DNA of 64,000 nt from Vulcaniibacterium tengchongense. Its GTDB lineage: Bacteria > Pseudomonadota > Gammaproteobacteria > Xanthomonadales > Xanthomonadaceae. The translations under genes were made by a program, and so were the position numbers. The DNA is taken from NCBI RefSeq assembly GCF_003814555.1, contig NZ_RKQN01000004.1, positions 62,001-126,000 of the forward strand. The letters are read 5' to 3'. Of the stretch, positions 51,849 through 63,246 are shown one piece after another (the stretch's first letter is position 1; every line of letters starts with the position of its first letter). The notes below the pieces were generated by a model. That model made no database searches. It saw only the letters and a program-made list of their open reading frames with translations, and was not told where the DNA came from.

Positions 51849-52577
51849 ATGCTGCTCATGCAAGCCGTCTCCAAGGTCTACCGCACCGAGCTGGTCGAGA
51901 CCCATGCCCTGCGCTCGCTCGACCTGCACGTCCGCGAAGGCGAGTTCGTCGCCGTCACCGGCCCGTCCGGCTCCGGCAAGACCACCTTCCTCAACATCGC
52001 CGGCCTGCTGGAGACCTTCACCAGCGGGGTCTACAAGCTCGACGGCGAGGACGTGCGGCACCTGCCCGACGACGCCCGCTCGCGCCTGCGCAACCGCAAG
52101 ATCGGCTTCATCTTCCAGGGCTTCAACCTGATCCCCGACCTCAACCTGTTCGACAACGTCGACGTGCCGCTGCGCTACCGCGGCATGCCCGCGTCGGAGC
52201 GCCGGCAGCGGATCGAGGAAGCGCTGACCCGGGTGGGCCTGGGGTCGCGCATGAAGCACTACCCGACCGAGCTGTCCGGCGGCCAGCAGCAGCGCGCGGC
52301 GATCGCGCGCGCGCTGGCCGGCAGCCCGCGCCTGCTGCTCGCCGACGAGCCCACCGGCAACCTCGACTCGCAGATGGCGCGCGGCGTGATGGAATTGCTG
52401 GAGGAGATCAACGCTGCGGGCACCACCATCGTGATGGTCACCCACGACCCGGAGCTGGCCGCGCGCGCGCAACGCAACGTGCACATCGTCGACGGCATGG
52501 CCACCGACCTGTCGGTCGAACCGAGCCTGATCCGCGCCCGCGCCCTCGCCGAGGCCGCGCCCGATCCGATCGCCTGA
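51849..52577 (+). CDS. ABC exporter ATP-binding protein (MacB/LolD type)
   Basis: This 242-residue ATPase energises the two permeases encoded next. Walker A is GPSGSGKTT at residues 38-46 and the Q-loop is Q90. The signature is LSGGQ at 142-146, Walker B is LLLADEP at 162-168, and the switch histidine is H199 (VMVTHD). The NLDSQMARGVMELL segment and overall length are typical of the LolD/MacB export subfamily. It is preceded by a 160-base gap with a REP-like pair and followed 10 bases later by the first permease. Confidence 0.95.
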   Translation: MLLMQAVSKVYRTELVETHALRSLDLHVREGEFVAVTGPSGSGKTTFLNIAGLLETFTSGVYKLDGEDVRHLPDDARSRLRNRKIGFIFQGFNLIPDLNLFDNVDVPLRYRGMPASERRQRIEEALTRVGLGSRMKHYPTELSGGQQQRAAIARALAGSPRLLLADEPTGNLDSQMARGVMELLEEINAAGTTIVMVTHDPELAARAQRNVHIVDGMATDLSVEPSLIRARALAEAAPDPIA

Positions 52578-52587
52578 GGCCGCCGCC

Positions 52588-53898
52588 ATGTTCGCCTACT
52601 ACTTCGACCTGGCGCTGCGCAGCTTCCGCCGCAATCGCGTGCTCACCGCGCTGATGGTGCTCGCGATCGCGCTCGGCATCGGCGCCTGCATGACCACGCT
52701 GACCGTGTTCCATGTGCTCTCCGGCGACCCCATCCCGGGCAAGAGCGACCGCCTGTTCTACCCGCGCATCGACCCCCGCGGCGCGGAGGACTACACCCCG
52801 GGCGACAAGCCCTCGCAGCAGATGACCCGTTACGACGCCGAGGCCCTGCTGCGCGACAAGCGCGGCAAGCGGCAGGCGATGATGACCGGCGGCGACGTCG
52901 CGATCGAGCCGGCGCGACCGGACCTGACGCCGTTCTCGGTGCAGGCGCGCTACACCAGCGCCGATTTCTTCCCGATGTTCGACGTGCCGTTCGCCTACGG
53001 CGGCCCCTGGAACGAGGCCGACGACAAAGCGCGCTCGCGCGTGGTGGTGATCGGCAAGTCGCTCAACGACCGGCTGTTCGGCGGAGCGGACAGCGTCGGC
53101 AAGACCCTGCGCATCCACCAGACCGAGTTCCGCATCGTCGGCGTGCTCGCCCCGTGGCGGCCGGTGCCGCGCTTCTACGACGTCACCCTGTCCCACTACG
53201 GCGAAAGCGAGCAAGTGTTCGTGCCGTTCTCGACCTCGCGCGACGCGAAGTTCCCCACCAGCGGCGACATGACCTGCTGGGGGGACTCGCGCCAGGACGA
53301 GGAGGGTTCCACCGGCTTGAACGCGCCGTGCGCGTGGATCCAGTACTGGGTCGAACTGGAGTCGCCGGCCCAGGCGGAAGAGTACCGGCGCTACCTGGTC
53401 AACTACTCCAACCAGCAGCGCGCGGCCGGCCGCTTCCAGCGCCCGGCCAACGTCCGGCTCGACGACGTGGTGGGCTGGCTCGACGACCGCAACGTGCTGC
53501 CCAGCGACGTGCGCCTGCAGCTGTGGCTGGCGCTGGGCTTCCTGGCCGTCTGCCTGCTCAACACCGTGGGGCTGCTGCTGGCCAAGTTCCTGCGTCGGGC
53601 GGGCGAGATCGGCGTGCGCCGCGCGCTCGGGGCCTCGCGCGGCGCGATCTTCGCCCAGTGCCTGGTCGAGGCCGGGACCGTGGGCCTGGTCGGCGGCGTG
53701 TTCGGCCTGCTCCTGGCGTTGCTGGGCCTGTGGGCGGTGCGCCAGCAACCGGTCAGCTACGCCGAACTGGCGCGGCTCGATGCCAGCATGCTGCTCACCA
53801 CCTTCGTCGTCGCGATCGGCGCCAGCCTGCTCGCCGGCCTGCTGCCGGCGTGGCGCGCCTGCCAGATCGCGCCCGCCATCCAGCTCAAGAGCCAGTGA
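52588..53898 (+). CDS. MacB/FtsX-type ABC permease (first)
   Basis: This 436-residue permease has one N-terminal transmembrane helix (about 19-41) and a large periplasmic MacB core domain (about 45-295). Three C-terminal helices form the FtsX domain (about 315-335, 365-385, 400-425). GEIGVRRALGASRGAIFAQC is the coupling segment that contacts the ATPase. Together with the next gene it would make a heterodimeric export channel working by mechanotransmission like MacB. The periplasmic part holds two cysteines (TCWGD, APCAW). Confidence 0.93.
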   Translation: MFAYYFDLALRSFRRNRVLTALMVLAIALGIGACMTTLTVFHVLSGDPIPGKSDRLFYPRIDPRGAEDYTPGDKPSQQMTRYDAEALLRDKRGKRQAMMTGGDVAIEPARPDLTPFSVQARYTSADFFPMFDVPFAYGGPWNEADDKARSRVVVIGKSLNDRLFGGADSVGKTLRIHQTEFRIVGVLAPWRPVPRFYDVTLSHYGESEQVFVPFSTSRDAKFPTSGDMTCWGDSRQDEEGSTGLNAPCAWIQYWVELESPAQAEEYRRYLVNYSNQQRAAGRFQRPANVRLDDVVGWLDDRNVLPSDVRLQLWLALGFLAVCLLNTVGLLLAKFLRRAGEIGVRRALGASRGAIFAQCLVEAGTVGLVGGVFGLLLALLGLWAVRQQPVSYAELARLDASMLLTTFVVAIGASLLAGLLPAWRACQIAPAIQLKSQ

Positions 53899-53906
53899 GG
53901 CCCACC

Positions 53907-55145
53907 ATGGATATCCGTCCGATTCTGTCCACCCTGCGCCGGCACAAGACCGCGGCGGCGCTGATCGTGCTCGAGATCGCGCTGAGCTGCGCGATCATCT
54001 GCAATGCGGTGTTCCTGATCTCGGGGCGCATCGACAACATGCGCACCCCAAGCGGCATCGCCGAGGACGAGCTGGTGCGCGTGCAGGTGTCCGGCATGGC
54101 CGCCAGCGACAACGCCCATGTCGTGACCCGCGAGGACCTCGCCGCGCTGCGCGCCATCCCGGGCGTCAAGGCCGCGACCCTGGCCAACCAGATCCCGTTC
54201 GGCAACAGCGGCTGGAATTCGTCGATCACGCTCGAACGCGAGCAGGCGCGCCCGACGCTGAGCGCAGCGGTGTACATGGCCGAGGAGCAGATGCTGCGCA
54301 CGTTCGGCCTGCGCCTGGTGGCCGGGCGGTGGTTCAACTCCGACGAGTATGTCGATTACGCCGAGTTCGACAATCCCGGGCCGACGCCGCCGCGCGTCCC
54401 CGCCATGCTGGTCACGCGCGAGGCGGCCGAACGCCTGTTCCCGGGCGAAAACGCCGTCGGCAAGCAGGTCTATGCCTGGGGCGAGGAGCAACCGGTCCGC
54501 ATCGTCGGCATCGTCGAGCGGCTGGCGCGTCCGAGCAAGTGGGGCGGGCCGGCCCAGGCCGGCTACTCGATGATCCTGCCCGTGCGCCCCTCCTACCAGG
54601 AGGGCGGCAACTACCTCCTGCGCACCGACCCGGCGCGCCGCGACGAGGTCCTCAAGGCCGCGCTGGCCTACTTCGAGCACGCCAGGCCCACCCGGATCGT
54701 CGCCCTGGAGGACTCCAAGCCGTTCACGGAAGTGCGCGGGGAATATTTCCGCCAGGACGAGTCGATGGTGTGGCTGCTCAGCGCGGTGTGCGTGGCCCTG
54801 CTGGTGGTCACCGCGCTTGGCATCGTCGGCCTGGCCAGCTTCTGGGTGCAGCAGCGCACCAAGCAGATCGGCATCCGCCGCGCGCTGGGCGCGACGCGGG
54901 GGCAGATCCTGCGCTATTTCCAGATGGAGAACTTCCTGCTCGCCACGCTCGGCATCGTGCTGGGCATGCTGCTCGCCTACGGCATCAACCAGATGCTGAT
55001 GGGCCGCTACGAGCTGCCGCGCCTGCCGGCGCTGTACTTGCCGATCGGCGCGGTGGCGCTGTGGCTGCTCGGCCAGTTCGCGGTCTACGGGCCCGCGCGC
55101 CGCGCCGCCGCGGTGCCGCCGGCGGTGGCGACGCGCTCGGTGTAG
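53907..55145 (+). CDS. MacB/FtsX-type ABC permease (second)
   Basis: This 412-residue permease has the same plan as the preceding one: one N-terminal helix (about 16-38), a MacB periplasmic core (about 40-285) and three C-terminal helices. The coupling segment is KQIGIRRALGATRGQILRYF. The sequence is clearly diverged from its neighbour, so they are likely two halves of one heterodimer. The start is 8 bases after the previous stop. The gap to the following regulator gene is 164 bases, in which TATACT at 55264 may be a secondary -10 box. Confidence 0.93.
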   Translation: MDIRPILSTLRRHKTAAALIVLEIALSCAIICNAVFLISGRIDNMRTPSGIAEDELVRVQVSGMAASDNAHVVTREDLAALRAIPGVKAATLANQIPFGNSGWNSSITLEREQARPTLSAAVYMAEEQMLRTFGLRLVAGRWFNSDEYVDYAEFDNPGPTPPRVPAMLVTREAAERLFPGENAVGKQVYAWGEEQPVRIVGIVERLARPSKWGGPAQAGYSMILPVRPSYQEGGNYLLRTDPARRDEVLKAALAYFEHARPTRIVALEDSKPFTEVRGEYFRQDESMVWLLSAVCVALLVVTALGIVGLASFWVQQRTKQIGIRRALGATRGQILRYFQMENFLLATLGIVLGMLLAYGINQMLMGRYELPRLPALYLPIGAVALWLLGQFAVYGPARRAAAVPPAVATRSV

Positions 55146-55309
55146 CGCCGTCCAACCAGCGCCCGGCGGCCGGCCGCCGGGCCGGATCGAGCGGGCATCG
55201 TCCCCGCCGATCCGCCGCATCCACGCCGAACGCCGGATCGCACCGGCGCACCGCGGCACGCCCCTATACTCGCCCTTCGCGCCCCGGCGCCCCAACCCTC
55301 ATCGCCCGC

Positions 55310-56665
<1,356 letters not shown>

Positions 56666-56673
56666 GGCCGACC

Positions 56674-57984
56674 ATGCGCTGGCTGCGGCGGCTGCCGATG
56701 AGCTTCACCTTCAGCGCGGTCGCGCTCGCCTACCTGGCGGCGGCCGCGGCGCTGGCGCTGTGGCTGTCGCGCTGGCTGGCGCCGGCGGGCGCGTTCGCCG
56801 CGGCGCTCGCGCTGCTCGCGCCGCTGCTGGTCTACCACGTGCGGCGCCTGTTCGCGCCGATGCGCTCGCTGTTCCGCGCCCTCGCCGGCACCGTGGCGAG
56901 CTACCGCGACGGCGACTTCAGCTTCGGCCTGTCCTGGCGCGGCTCGGACGAACTGGCCGAACTGGTGGCCAGCCACAACCGGCTCGGCGAGGCCCTGCGC
57001 GAGCAGCGCCAGGCGCTGGTCCAGCGCGAGCTGCTGCTCGACACGCTGGTGCAGAACACGCCGGTGGCGATGCTGCTCACCGACGCCAGCGGGCACGTGG
57101 TGCTGGCCAACCTCGCCGCGCGCAAGATGCTCGGCGACGGCCGCCGGCTCGAGGGCCGTCGCCTCGACGACCTCCTCGCGCAGGCGCCGGCGCAGGTGCA
57201 AGAGGCGTTCGCCCGAGGCGGCGACGGCATGTTCAGCGTCGAGAGCGAGGACCACGAGGCGATCTACCACCTCGCCCGGCGCAGCTTCCGCCTCAACGGC
57301 CGGCGCCACGAGCTGGCCCTGCTGCGCGAGCTGACCACCGAGCTGCGCCGCCAGGAGGTGCAGACCTGGAAGAAGGTGATCCGGGTGATCAGCCACGAGC
57401 TCAACAACTCGCTGGCGCCGATCGCCTCGCTGGCGCATTCCGGCGCCAAGCTGCTGCGGCGCGGCCAACACGACCGGCTCGACACCATTTTCGCCACGAT
57501 CGAAGAACGCGCCCGCCACCTGGAAGGCTTCATCCGCGGCTACGCGCGCTTCGCCAAGCTGCCGACGCCGCGCGCCGAGCCGATCCAGTGGGCGTCGTTC
57601 GCCGCGCGTCTGCGCAGCCAGATCCCGTTCGCCGTCGACGGCCCGCTTCCGGACGCGCCGCTGCGCGTGGATCCGGCGCAGTTCGAGCAGGCGCTGCTGA
57701 ACCTGCTCAAGAACGCGCACGAATCCGGCTCGCCGGAGACGGAAGTCAAGCTGCGCGTGCGCCGCGCGGGGGAATGGTGGCGGATCGACGTGCTCGACCG
57801 CGGCAGCGGCATGAGCGAGGCGGTGCTGCAGAACGCGCTGGTGCCGTTCTATTCGACCAAGCGCAGCGGCACCGGCCTGGGCCTGGCGCTCGCGCGCGAG
57901 ATCGCCGAGGCGCACGGCGGCCGCATCGCCCTGGCCAACCGCGACCAGGGCGGGCTGTGCGTCAGCCTCAACCTGCCGGCCTGA
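56674..57984 (+). CDS. Sensor histidine kinase (partner of the sigma-54 regulator)
   Basis: This 436-residue kinase has two N-terminal membrane helices (about 11-31 and 37-56) with almost no periplasmic loop. A HAMP-like stretch (60-105) and a PAS domain (about 120-215, NTPVAMLLTDASGHVVLAN) follow. The phosphoacceptor region has H241 (VISHELNNSLAPIAS), and the ATPase domain has LLNLLKNAHES (N box), DRGSGMS (G1) and GTGLGLALAREI (G2). Lack of an external domain suggests it senses a signal inside the membrane or cytoplasm, perhaps envelope stress or the exported compound. The stop overlaps the end of the opposite-strand GNAT gene by 17 bases. Confidence 0.94.
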   Translation: MRWLRRLPMSFTFSAVALAYLAAAAALALWLSRWLAPAGAFAAALALLAPLLVYHVRRLFAPMRSLFRALAGTVASYRDGDFSFGLSWRGSDELAELVASHNRLGEALREQRQALVQRELLLDTLVQNTPVAMLLTDASGHVVLANLAARKMLGDGRRLEGRRLDDLLAQAPAQVQEAFARGGDGMFSVESEDHEAIYHLARRSFRLNGRRHELALLRELTTELRRQEVQTWKKVIRVISHELNNSLAPIASLAHSGAKLLRRGQHDRLDTIFATIEERARHLEGFIRGYARFAKLPTPRAEPIQWASFAARLRSQIPFAVDGPLPDAPLRVDPAQFEQALLNLLKNAHESGSPETEVKLRVRRAGEWWRIDVLDRGSGMSEAVLQNALVPFYSTKRSGTGLGLALAREIAEAHGGRIALANRDQGGLCVSLNLPA

Positions 57985-58507
57985 CCGGCCGTCCCAGCGG
58001 GCGCTGCATCGCCACGCGCAGGTGCATCGGGAATCCCAGGCGCCGCTCCTGCTCGAACGCCGCGCGCAGTCCCGGCGTGCATTCGCCCGGCGCCAGCGGC
58101 GCGAAGCCGGCGCGCGCGTAGAAGGGCGCGTTCCACGGCACGTCGCGCAGGGTGATCAGGGTGATGCGATCGAAGCCTTCCTCGGCGGCGCGGACGCAGA
58201 CCTGCTCCAGCAGCGCGCGGCCGATGCCGCGGCGGCCGTACCCGGGGTCCACGTCCATCTGCGCCAGGTGGGCGGCGCCGTCGAGCGGCGCGTACAACGC
58301 GTAGCCCAGCGCGCGCCCGGCGCAATCGGCCACCCACAGGCGGCCGTGCGCGGCGGCCTCGGCGTGGTCCTCCGGCGCCAGCGTGTGCCGGGAAAACGCG
58401 GCATGGGCTTCGTGGCCGCGCAGCAGCTCGCAGGCGCGCCGCTCGATGCCGATCAGCGCCGCCGCCTCGTCCGCCCGGCCCGGACGGAGCGCGTACGCCC
58501 GGCTCAC
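57968..58507 (-). CDS. GNAT family N-acetyltransferase
   Basis: This 179-residue acetyltransferase has the acetyl-CoA motif [20 protein letters not shown] and the following [14 protein letters not shown] (motif B). It is read from a GTG at 58507 whose bases overlap the glmU stop (GTGA), so it is translationally coupled to glmU. The substrate is unknown. Its 3' end overlaps the kinase gene, which runs the other way. Confidence 0.85.
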   Translation of the reverse strand: MSRAYALRPGRADEAAALIGIERRACELLRGHEAHAAFSRHTLAPEDHAEAAAHGRLWVADCAGRALGYALYAPLDGAAHLAQMDVDPGYGRRGIGRALLEQVCVRAAEEGFDRITLITLRDVPWNAPFYARAGFAPLAPGECTPGLRAAFEQERRLGFPMHLRVAMQRPLGRPVRPAG

Positions 58508-59868
58508 TTCTTCTTCGGGCGTTGCCAACCCTCGACCGTGACCTGGCGGCCGCGGGCGACGGTCAGCTTGTCGGCCGGCGCATCCTTGGTGACCACCGAG
58601 CCGGCGCCGACGGTGGCGTTCGCGCCGATCGTCACCGGCGCCACCAGCGACGAGTTGGAACCGATGAAGGCGCCGTCGCCGATCGTGGTGGTGGACTTGT
58701 TCACGCCGTCGTAGTTGCAGGTGATGGTGCCCGCGCCGACGTTGACGCCGCCGCCGATCAGCGCGTCGCCCAGATAGGTCAGGTGGTTGGCCTTGCTGCC
58801 GCGGCCCAGGCGCGCGTTCTTGGTCTCGACGAAGTTGCCGACGTGCACGCCGTCGGCGAGCACGGTGCCCGGGCGCAGGCGCGCGTACGGGCCGATCTGA
58901 GCGGCGCCCTCGACCACCACGCCCTCGAGGTCGCAATGCGCGCGCACCTCGGTGCCGGCGCCCAGGCGCACGTCCTTGAGCCGGCAGAACGGGCCGATGC
59001 GCACTCCGTCGCCGAGCTCCACCCGGCCTTCCAGGATCACGTCGGCGTCGATCTCGACGTCGCGCCCCACCTCCACCGTGCCGCGCTGGTCGTAGCGCGC
59101 CGGGTCCGCCAGGCGCGCGCCCCGCAGGCACAGCGCGCGCGCGGCGCGGCGCTGGTAGGCGCGCTCCAGCTGCGCCAGCTGCCAGGGATCGTTCGCGCCC
59201 TCGACCTCGAGCGGGTCGCCGACGTGCACCAGCTCGGCCGCGGCGTACTCGGCCGCGGCCGCGGCGAACACGTCGGTCAGGTAGTACTCGCCCTGGGCGT
59301 TGTCGTTGCCCAAGTGCTGCAGCCAGCGCCGCAGCGGCTCGCCGTCGGCGACCAGGATGCCGGTGTTGACGGTGCGGATCGCCCGCTGCTCGTCGTCCGC
59401 GTCCTTGTGCTCGACCACGCGCGCGACCCGCCCTTCCGCGTCGCGGACGATGCGCCCGTAGCCGGTGGGATCCTCGAGGTCGGCCACCAGCACCGCGATC
59501 CGGCCGGGCGCGGCGAGCAGGCGCTGCAGCGTCTCGGCCTCGGTCAGCGGCACGTCGCCGTACAGGATCAGCACGCGCGCGTCCTGCGGCACCTGCGGCA
59601 TCGCCTGCTGCACCGCGTGGCCGGTGCCCAGGCGCTGCGCCTGCTCGACCCAGGCCAAGTCGGGCTGGTCCGCGAACGCCTCGCGCACCTGCTCGCCGCC
59701 GTGGCCGTGGACCACGTGGATGCCCTGCGGCCGCAACGCGCGCGCGGTGTCGATCACGTGCGCCAGCATCGGCCGCCCGGCCACCTTCTGCAGGACCTTG
59801 GGGATCGCGGACTTCATCCGCTTGCCTTCGCCGGCGGCGAGGATGATGACGTGGAGTGGCGCGGTCAT
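58504..59868 (-). CDS. glmU: Bifunctional N-acetylglucosamine-1-phosphate uridyltransferase/glucosamine-1-phosphate acetyltransferase
   Basis: GlmU acetylates glucosamine-1-phosphate and then couples it to UTP, giving UDP-GlcNAc for wall and LPS synthesis. The 454-residue protein has the N-terminal pyrophosphorylase ([30 protein letters not shown]) and the C-terminal left-handed beta-helix ([32 protein letters not shown]). It ends with a basic tail (EGWQRPKKK). The start at 59868 is the family start ([15 protein letters not shown]). It shares strand and pathway with glmS, about 8.5 kb away. Confidence 0.97.
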   Translation of the reverse strand: MTAPLHVIILAAGEGKRMKSAIPKVLQKVAGRPMLAHVIDTARALRPQGIHVVHGHGGEQVREAFADQPDLAWVEQAQRLGTGHAVQQAMPQVPQDARVLILYGDVPLTEAETLQRLLAAPGRIAVLVADLEDPTGYGRIVRDAEGRVARVVEHKDADDEQRAIRTVNTGILVADGEPLRRWLQHLGNDNAQGEYYLTDVFAAAAAEYAAAELVHVGDPLEVEGANDPWQLAQLERAYQRRAARALCLRGARLADPARYDQRGTVEVGRDVEIDADVILEGRVELGDGVRIGPFCRLKDVRLGAGTEVRAHCDLEGVVVEGAAQIGPYARLRPGTVLADGVHVGNFVETKNARLGRGSKANHLTYLGDALIGGGVNVGAGTITCNYDGVNKSTTTIGDGAFIGSNSSLVAPVTIGANATVGAGSVVTKDAPADKLTVARGRQVTVEGWQRPKKK

Positions 59869-62123
59869 GGCGGGCTTCCGGAAGAAGAAAACATGGAATG
59901 GGCGGCGTCGCGCGTCCAACGCGACCGGATCATGCGCATGGGACTGAAGCGGAACGCCAGCCGGTGCGACCCGCCGGGAACACAGGCACCACGGAACAGG
60001 GCATTGGCTCGCAGCAGCGGCACTTCACGCCCGTCGACCTGGGCCATCCAGCCGGGCGCGACGATCTCGTTGAATACGATCCATGCCGGACGGTCGGCGC
60101 GATAGTCGATTTCCACGAGGTTCGCACTGTACGTCACCCGTTCGATGCTCGCGATCCCGGCTGCCTCGGCGGCGCAGTCGACCGCAGGGAACGGCGCTGG
60201 CAACCAAAGCTGCTGCCGGAAATCGGTACGACCATACTCTCCCGGAGGCGGCATAGGCTGCGCGTGCAGGGCTACCCTCGTCGGGTTGAGGACACGCGGC
60301 AACACCGTATCGCGCAGCCTCCAATGCGCGCCTGCGGCAGCCACGGTACCTTCGGCCGGTTCGCGCGAGGCGATCGCGCGCAAGCCGAGCAAGTCGAAGG
60401 CCGCTGCGGCATAGTCCGGCGCCCACGGCGTGAAACGGCGCTCGTCCATCCGCTGCATCGGATGCGTCCCCACCCCGTAGATCTGCGCGTACGGGGCGTA
60501 CAGCAACGGGTTGTAGCCGTTGGATAAGGCCATGCCCCGCACTGTAGCGCCGTTGATCAGTGGATCGAGCCCATACACTTCGGCCCGAAGCGGCGCCACT
60601 TCGCCTCCCAGGATGTCGCGAAGCCGCGTGAGCGCGGGCGCGGCCGCCGATGCCGGATCGTCGGGCCACGATGCGCCACGGTAGAGCTTTCGCATCTCGC
60701 CGCGTCCACCGTAGTAGCGAGCGCGTACGTTGTGCGCCGACAGGTCCACGCTCACCAGCGCGATTACGGCCAGCAGCGCGACCGGGGCGGTATTCGCGCC
60801 CCGCCGCAGCAGCCATACGGTGGCGGCGGCGATGATCGCGCTGATCCACAGGGCCGCAGTCGCAGCCGGATGCCTCATCACGGCAAACGCGTGCCACAAG
60901 CTGTAGGCCACCAGCAGGGCAAGCACGATCCAGGCAGGCCAGTTCGGGCGCAGGGGCGCCCCCTTCAGGCGCGCGTCCAGCGACAGTGCCGCGAGCAAGG
61001 CCGCGGCCGGAACGAACAGGAACAACGCATCGGCCGGCCGGCGGAACAGGTCTAGGCCGGGGAGCACGCGATACAAGAGGCCGTAGATCGGAGCATGCGT
61101 GCCGAGCGCATACACCAGCGTCAACGCCGCCACAGCCGTCAAACCTCGCGCGAGACGCCGGTGCGCTGCCGGCAGCGAGCGCCCCCACAGTGTCCAAGCC
61201 GCCAGTGGCACGGCCCCCAGATAGAGGTAGTCCTGCGACAGATCGCCCGGGCCGAGATATTCGCCGTTGTTCCACAGGAAATCCGCGCCCAGCAACGTAC
61301 CGAGCGCGGCGTGCGACAGGCTGCCGGAGGTGGCGGCCTCCAGCGGCAGCTGTGCGCGATTGGTGAACGGCAAGTAGGCGAAGGTCGACAGCCACTGCGG
61401 CAGGCAGATCAACAGCGCCAACGCGGCGGCGGACGCGGCGAAGGCAAGATAGCGGCCACGTTGCGGCGACCCGGCGATGAGCCCGACCCCGTAGACGACC
61501 GCGAACAGGCCGATCAGGTACGTCACTTGCGTCATCTGCAACGCGCACAGCCCGCCGAACACGCCGACCCCGCATGCCGTCCACACGCCGGGGCGCTGTG
61601 ACAGTCGCCGCAGCGCCCACCACAACCACGGCAGGAACGCATAGCTGACGATCATCGGTACATGCTGGACCCGCGACGCCGCCACCGCGCCGAACATCAG
61701 CGTCAGGGCGAACACCAGTTGCGGCGCGGCCGCCAACCGATAATCGCGCGCCAGGGCCGTCGCCCCGAGCCCAGCGACCAGCACGTGGAGCACCACCACC
61801 GCGCTGAACCACGTCATCGAAGGCAACGGCGAAAGCAGCATCGGCAGGATGACCGTCGGCTGGAAGGTCATGCCCTGCGGATCGGCGAAATGCGGATAGC
61901 CACCGAACAGCAGCGGGTTCCACCATGGCCCCTGCAACCGCTGCAGTTGCTGCACGGTATAGGCCACCGCCGGATAGAACTCCTGCGCGGCGTCGTAGGG
62001 CAGCACGCGCGCACCCAGCAGCCAGGGGCCGCACAGCAGCAGCCACAACCCGACCAGCAACCGCCGCGGCCGGGACAAGGCCGCGTCCGCGGCCCGTGCG
62101 AGGAACTGCCGTGTATTGCCCAT
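59865..62123 (-). CDS. YfhO-like multispan membrane protein
   Basis: This 752-residue protein has about twelve hydrophobic segments up to residue 480. A soluble C-terminal part follows ([59 protein letters not shown]), the arrangement of YfhO family proteins. In other bacteria that family helps decorate lipoteichoic acid or other envelope polymers with sugars, probably as a GT-C type glycosyltransferase. An early [12 protein letters not shown] resembles the acidic loop of GT-C enzymes. The gene overlaps the glmU start by 4 bases. Its GC content is visibly lower than that of its neighbours (57-72% in three 60-base samples), suggesting acquisition. Confidence 0.82.
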   Translation of the reverse strand: MGNTRQFLARAADAALSRPRRLLVGLWLLLCGPWLLGARVLPYDAAQEFYPAVAYTVQQLQRLQGPWWNPLLFGGYPHFADPQGMTFQPTVILPMLLSPLPSMTWFSAVVVLHVLVAGLGATALARDYRLAAAPQLVFALTLMFGAVAASRVQHVPMIVSYAFLPWLWWALRRLSQRPGVWTACGVGVFGGLCALQMTQVTYLIGLFAVVYGVGLIAGSPQRGRYLAFAASAAALALLICLPQWLSTFAYLPFTNRAQLPLEAATSGSLSHAALGTLLGADFLWNNGEYLGPGDLSQDYLYLGAVPLAAWTLWGRSLPAAHRRLARGLTAVAALTLVYALGTHAPIYGLLYRVLPGLDLFRRPADALFLFVPAAALLAALSLDARLKGAPLRPNWPAWIVLALLVAYSLWHAFAVMRHPAATAALWISAIIAAATVWLLRRGANTAPVALLAVIALVSVDLSAHNVRARYYGGRGEMRKLYRGASWPDDPASAAAPALTRLRDILGGEVAPLRAEVYGLDPLINGATVRGMALSNGYNPLLYAPYAQIYGVGTHPMQRMDERRFTPWAPDYAAAAFDLLGLRAIASREPAEGTVAAAGAHWRLRDTVLPRVLNPTRVALHAQPMPPPGEYGRTDFRQQLWLPAPFPAVDCAAEAAGIASIERVTYSANLVEIDYRADRPAWIVFNEIVAPGWMAQVDGREVPLLRANALFRGACVPGGSHRLAFRFSPMRMIRSRWTRDAAHSMFSSSGSPP

Positions 62124-62193
62124 CCGCCCTCTCGCCGTTGTGGTCCGCGGATTCTAGCGGCCCGTGCGGATGCCGACGCACTAGAATGCACGG

Positions 62194-62598
62194 ATGATCA
62201 AGCGTCTGATCCAGATCCCGCTGCTGCGCCAGGGCGGCAGCTATTTCGCGATCGGCCTGCTGCAACTGTTGGTGGACTGGGCGACGTTCGTCGCCCTGAG
62301 CGGGCTCGGGCTGGCGGTGGAGCCGGCCAATGTCGCAGGCCGGATCGGCGGCGCGCTGCTCGGCTTCTGGCTCAACGGCCGCTTCACGTTCGCCGGCGAA
62401 GGCACCGCCGTGGGCCGGCGCCAGCTCGCGCGGTTCGTGCTGCTGTGGCTGGCCACGACCGCGGTCAGTACCTGGGCGCTCACCGGTGTGGAACGCGCGG
62501 TCGGGCTGAAATGGGCCTGGTTCGCGAAACCCGCGGTGGACCTGGGGCTCAGCGCGGCCGGCTTCCTGCTGTCGCGGCACTGGGTCTACCGGCGCTAG
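62194..62598 (+). CDS. GtrA-like flippase
   Basis: This 134-residue protein has four membrane helices in the GtrA pattern: QGGSYFAIGLLQLLVDWATF, then RIGGALLGFWLNGRFTFAG and a final FLLSRHWVYRR. GtrA proteins are thought to flip undecaprenyl-phosphate sugars for periplasmic glycosyltransferases. Here it lies back to back with the YfhO-like gene (70-base gap), a fitting partner. No glycosyltransferase that loads the lipid is in the window. Confidence 0.88.
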   Translation: MIKRLIQIPLLRQGGSYFAIGLLQLLVDWATFVALSGLGLAVEPANVAGRIGGALLGFWLNGRFTFAGEGTAVGRRQLARFVLLWLATTAVSTWALTGVERAVGLKWAWFAKPAVDLGLSAAGFLLSRHWVYRR

Positions 62599-62624
62599 GA
62601 CGGCGCCTCCGGGGCGCGGCGACG

Positions 62625-62653
62625 AAAAAGGCGACGGGGTCGCCGTCGCCTTT
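62625..62653 (-). terminator. Terminator of the atp operon
   Basis: AAAGGCGACG pairs with CGTCGCCTTT around a GGGTCGC loop. On the minus strand five T residues follow the stem. It lies about 45 bases after the atpC stop and may also end the gtrA transcript from the other side. Confidence 0.85.
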
Positions 62654-62695
62654 CGCCGCCGCGGACCTTCCCGCGGCCGATGCCGGTTGCCGGCC

Positions 62696-63121
62696 TCAGT
62701 GCTTCATGTCGCGGCGCAGGCGCTCCAGCGCCTGCAGCTGCGCCAGGCTCATCGCCAGCTGCGCCTGCGCCTCTTCCGTGCTCATCTTCGGGTCCTTCTT
62801 GGCGAGGATGCGCTCGGCCTCCTCCTTCGCCGCGCGCACCGCCGCCTCGTCGATGTCCTGGGCGCGGATCGCGGTGTCGGCGAGCACCGTCACCACGGTC
62901 GGCTGGACCTCGAGGATGCCGCCGGAGATGGCGAAATCGAGCCGCTCGCCGCCCGGCAGCGTCACCACGACCTTGCCCGGCTTGAGACGGGTGATCAGCG
63001 GCGCGTGCTTGGGCGCGATGCCGAGCTCGCCCATCTCGCCGGTGGCCACCACCAGCTCGGCCTCGCCGTGGAAGATCTCCTGCTCGGCGCTGACGATGTC
63101 GCAACGAATCGTGGATGCCAT
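62696..63121 (-). CDS. atpC: ATP synthase F1 epsilon subunit
   Basis: The epsilon subunit links the central stalk to the c-ring and inhibits ATP hydrolysis by its C-terminal helices. The 141-residue protein has the beta-sandwich ([39 protein letters not shown]) and the helical C-terminus with the conserved [15 protein letters not shown]. It is the last gene of the atp operon. Confidence 0.97.
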   Translation of the reverse strand: MASTIRCDIVSAEQEIFHGEAELVVATGEMGELGIAPKHAPLITRLKPGKVVVTLPGGERLDFAISGGILEVQPTVVTVLADTAIRAQDIDEAAVRAAKEEAERILAKKDPKMSTEEAQAQLAMSLAQLQALERLRRDMKH

Positions 63122-63144
63122 AGGAAAACGCTCTTCTGCCTTGA

Positions 63145-63239
63145 CTCCCTCTCCCGCTTGCGGAAGGGGGCGGAGGTGAGGATGCGGGCAGGCCTTTGGG
63201 CGCCCTCACCCTGACCCTCTCCCGCAAGCGGGAGAGGGA
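63145..63239. repeat. Dispersed-type inverted repeat between atpD and atpC
   Basis: CTCTCCCGCTTGCGG (63150-63164) and GACCCTCTCCCGCAAGCGGG (63213-63232) form nested inverted repeats, with GAGGTGAGG and CCCTCACCC inside. The CCCTCTCCCGCAAGCGGGAGAGGG core is a known dispersed repeat type of Xanthomonadaceae and pseudomonads. It fills most of the 125-base gap. Confidence 0.7.
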
Positions 63240-63246
63240 ACATGGC

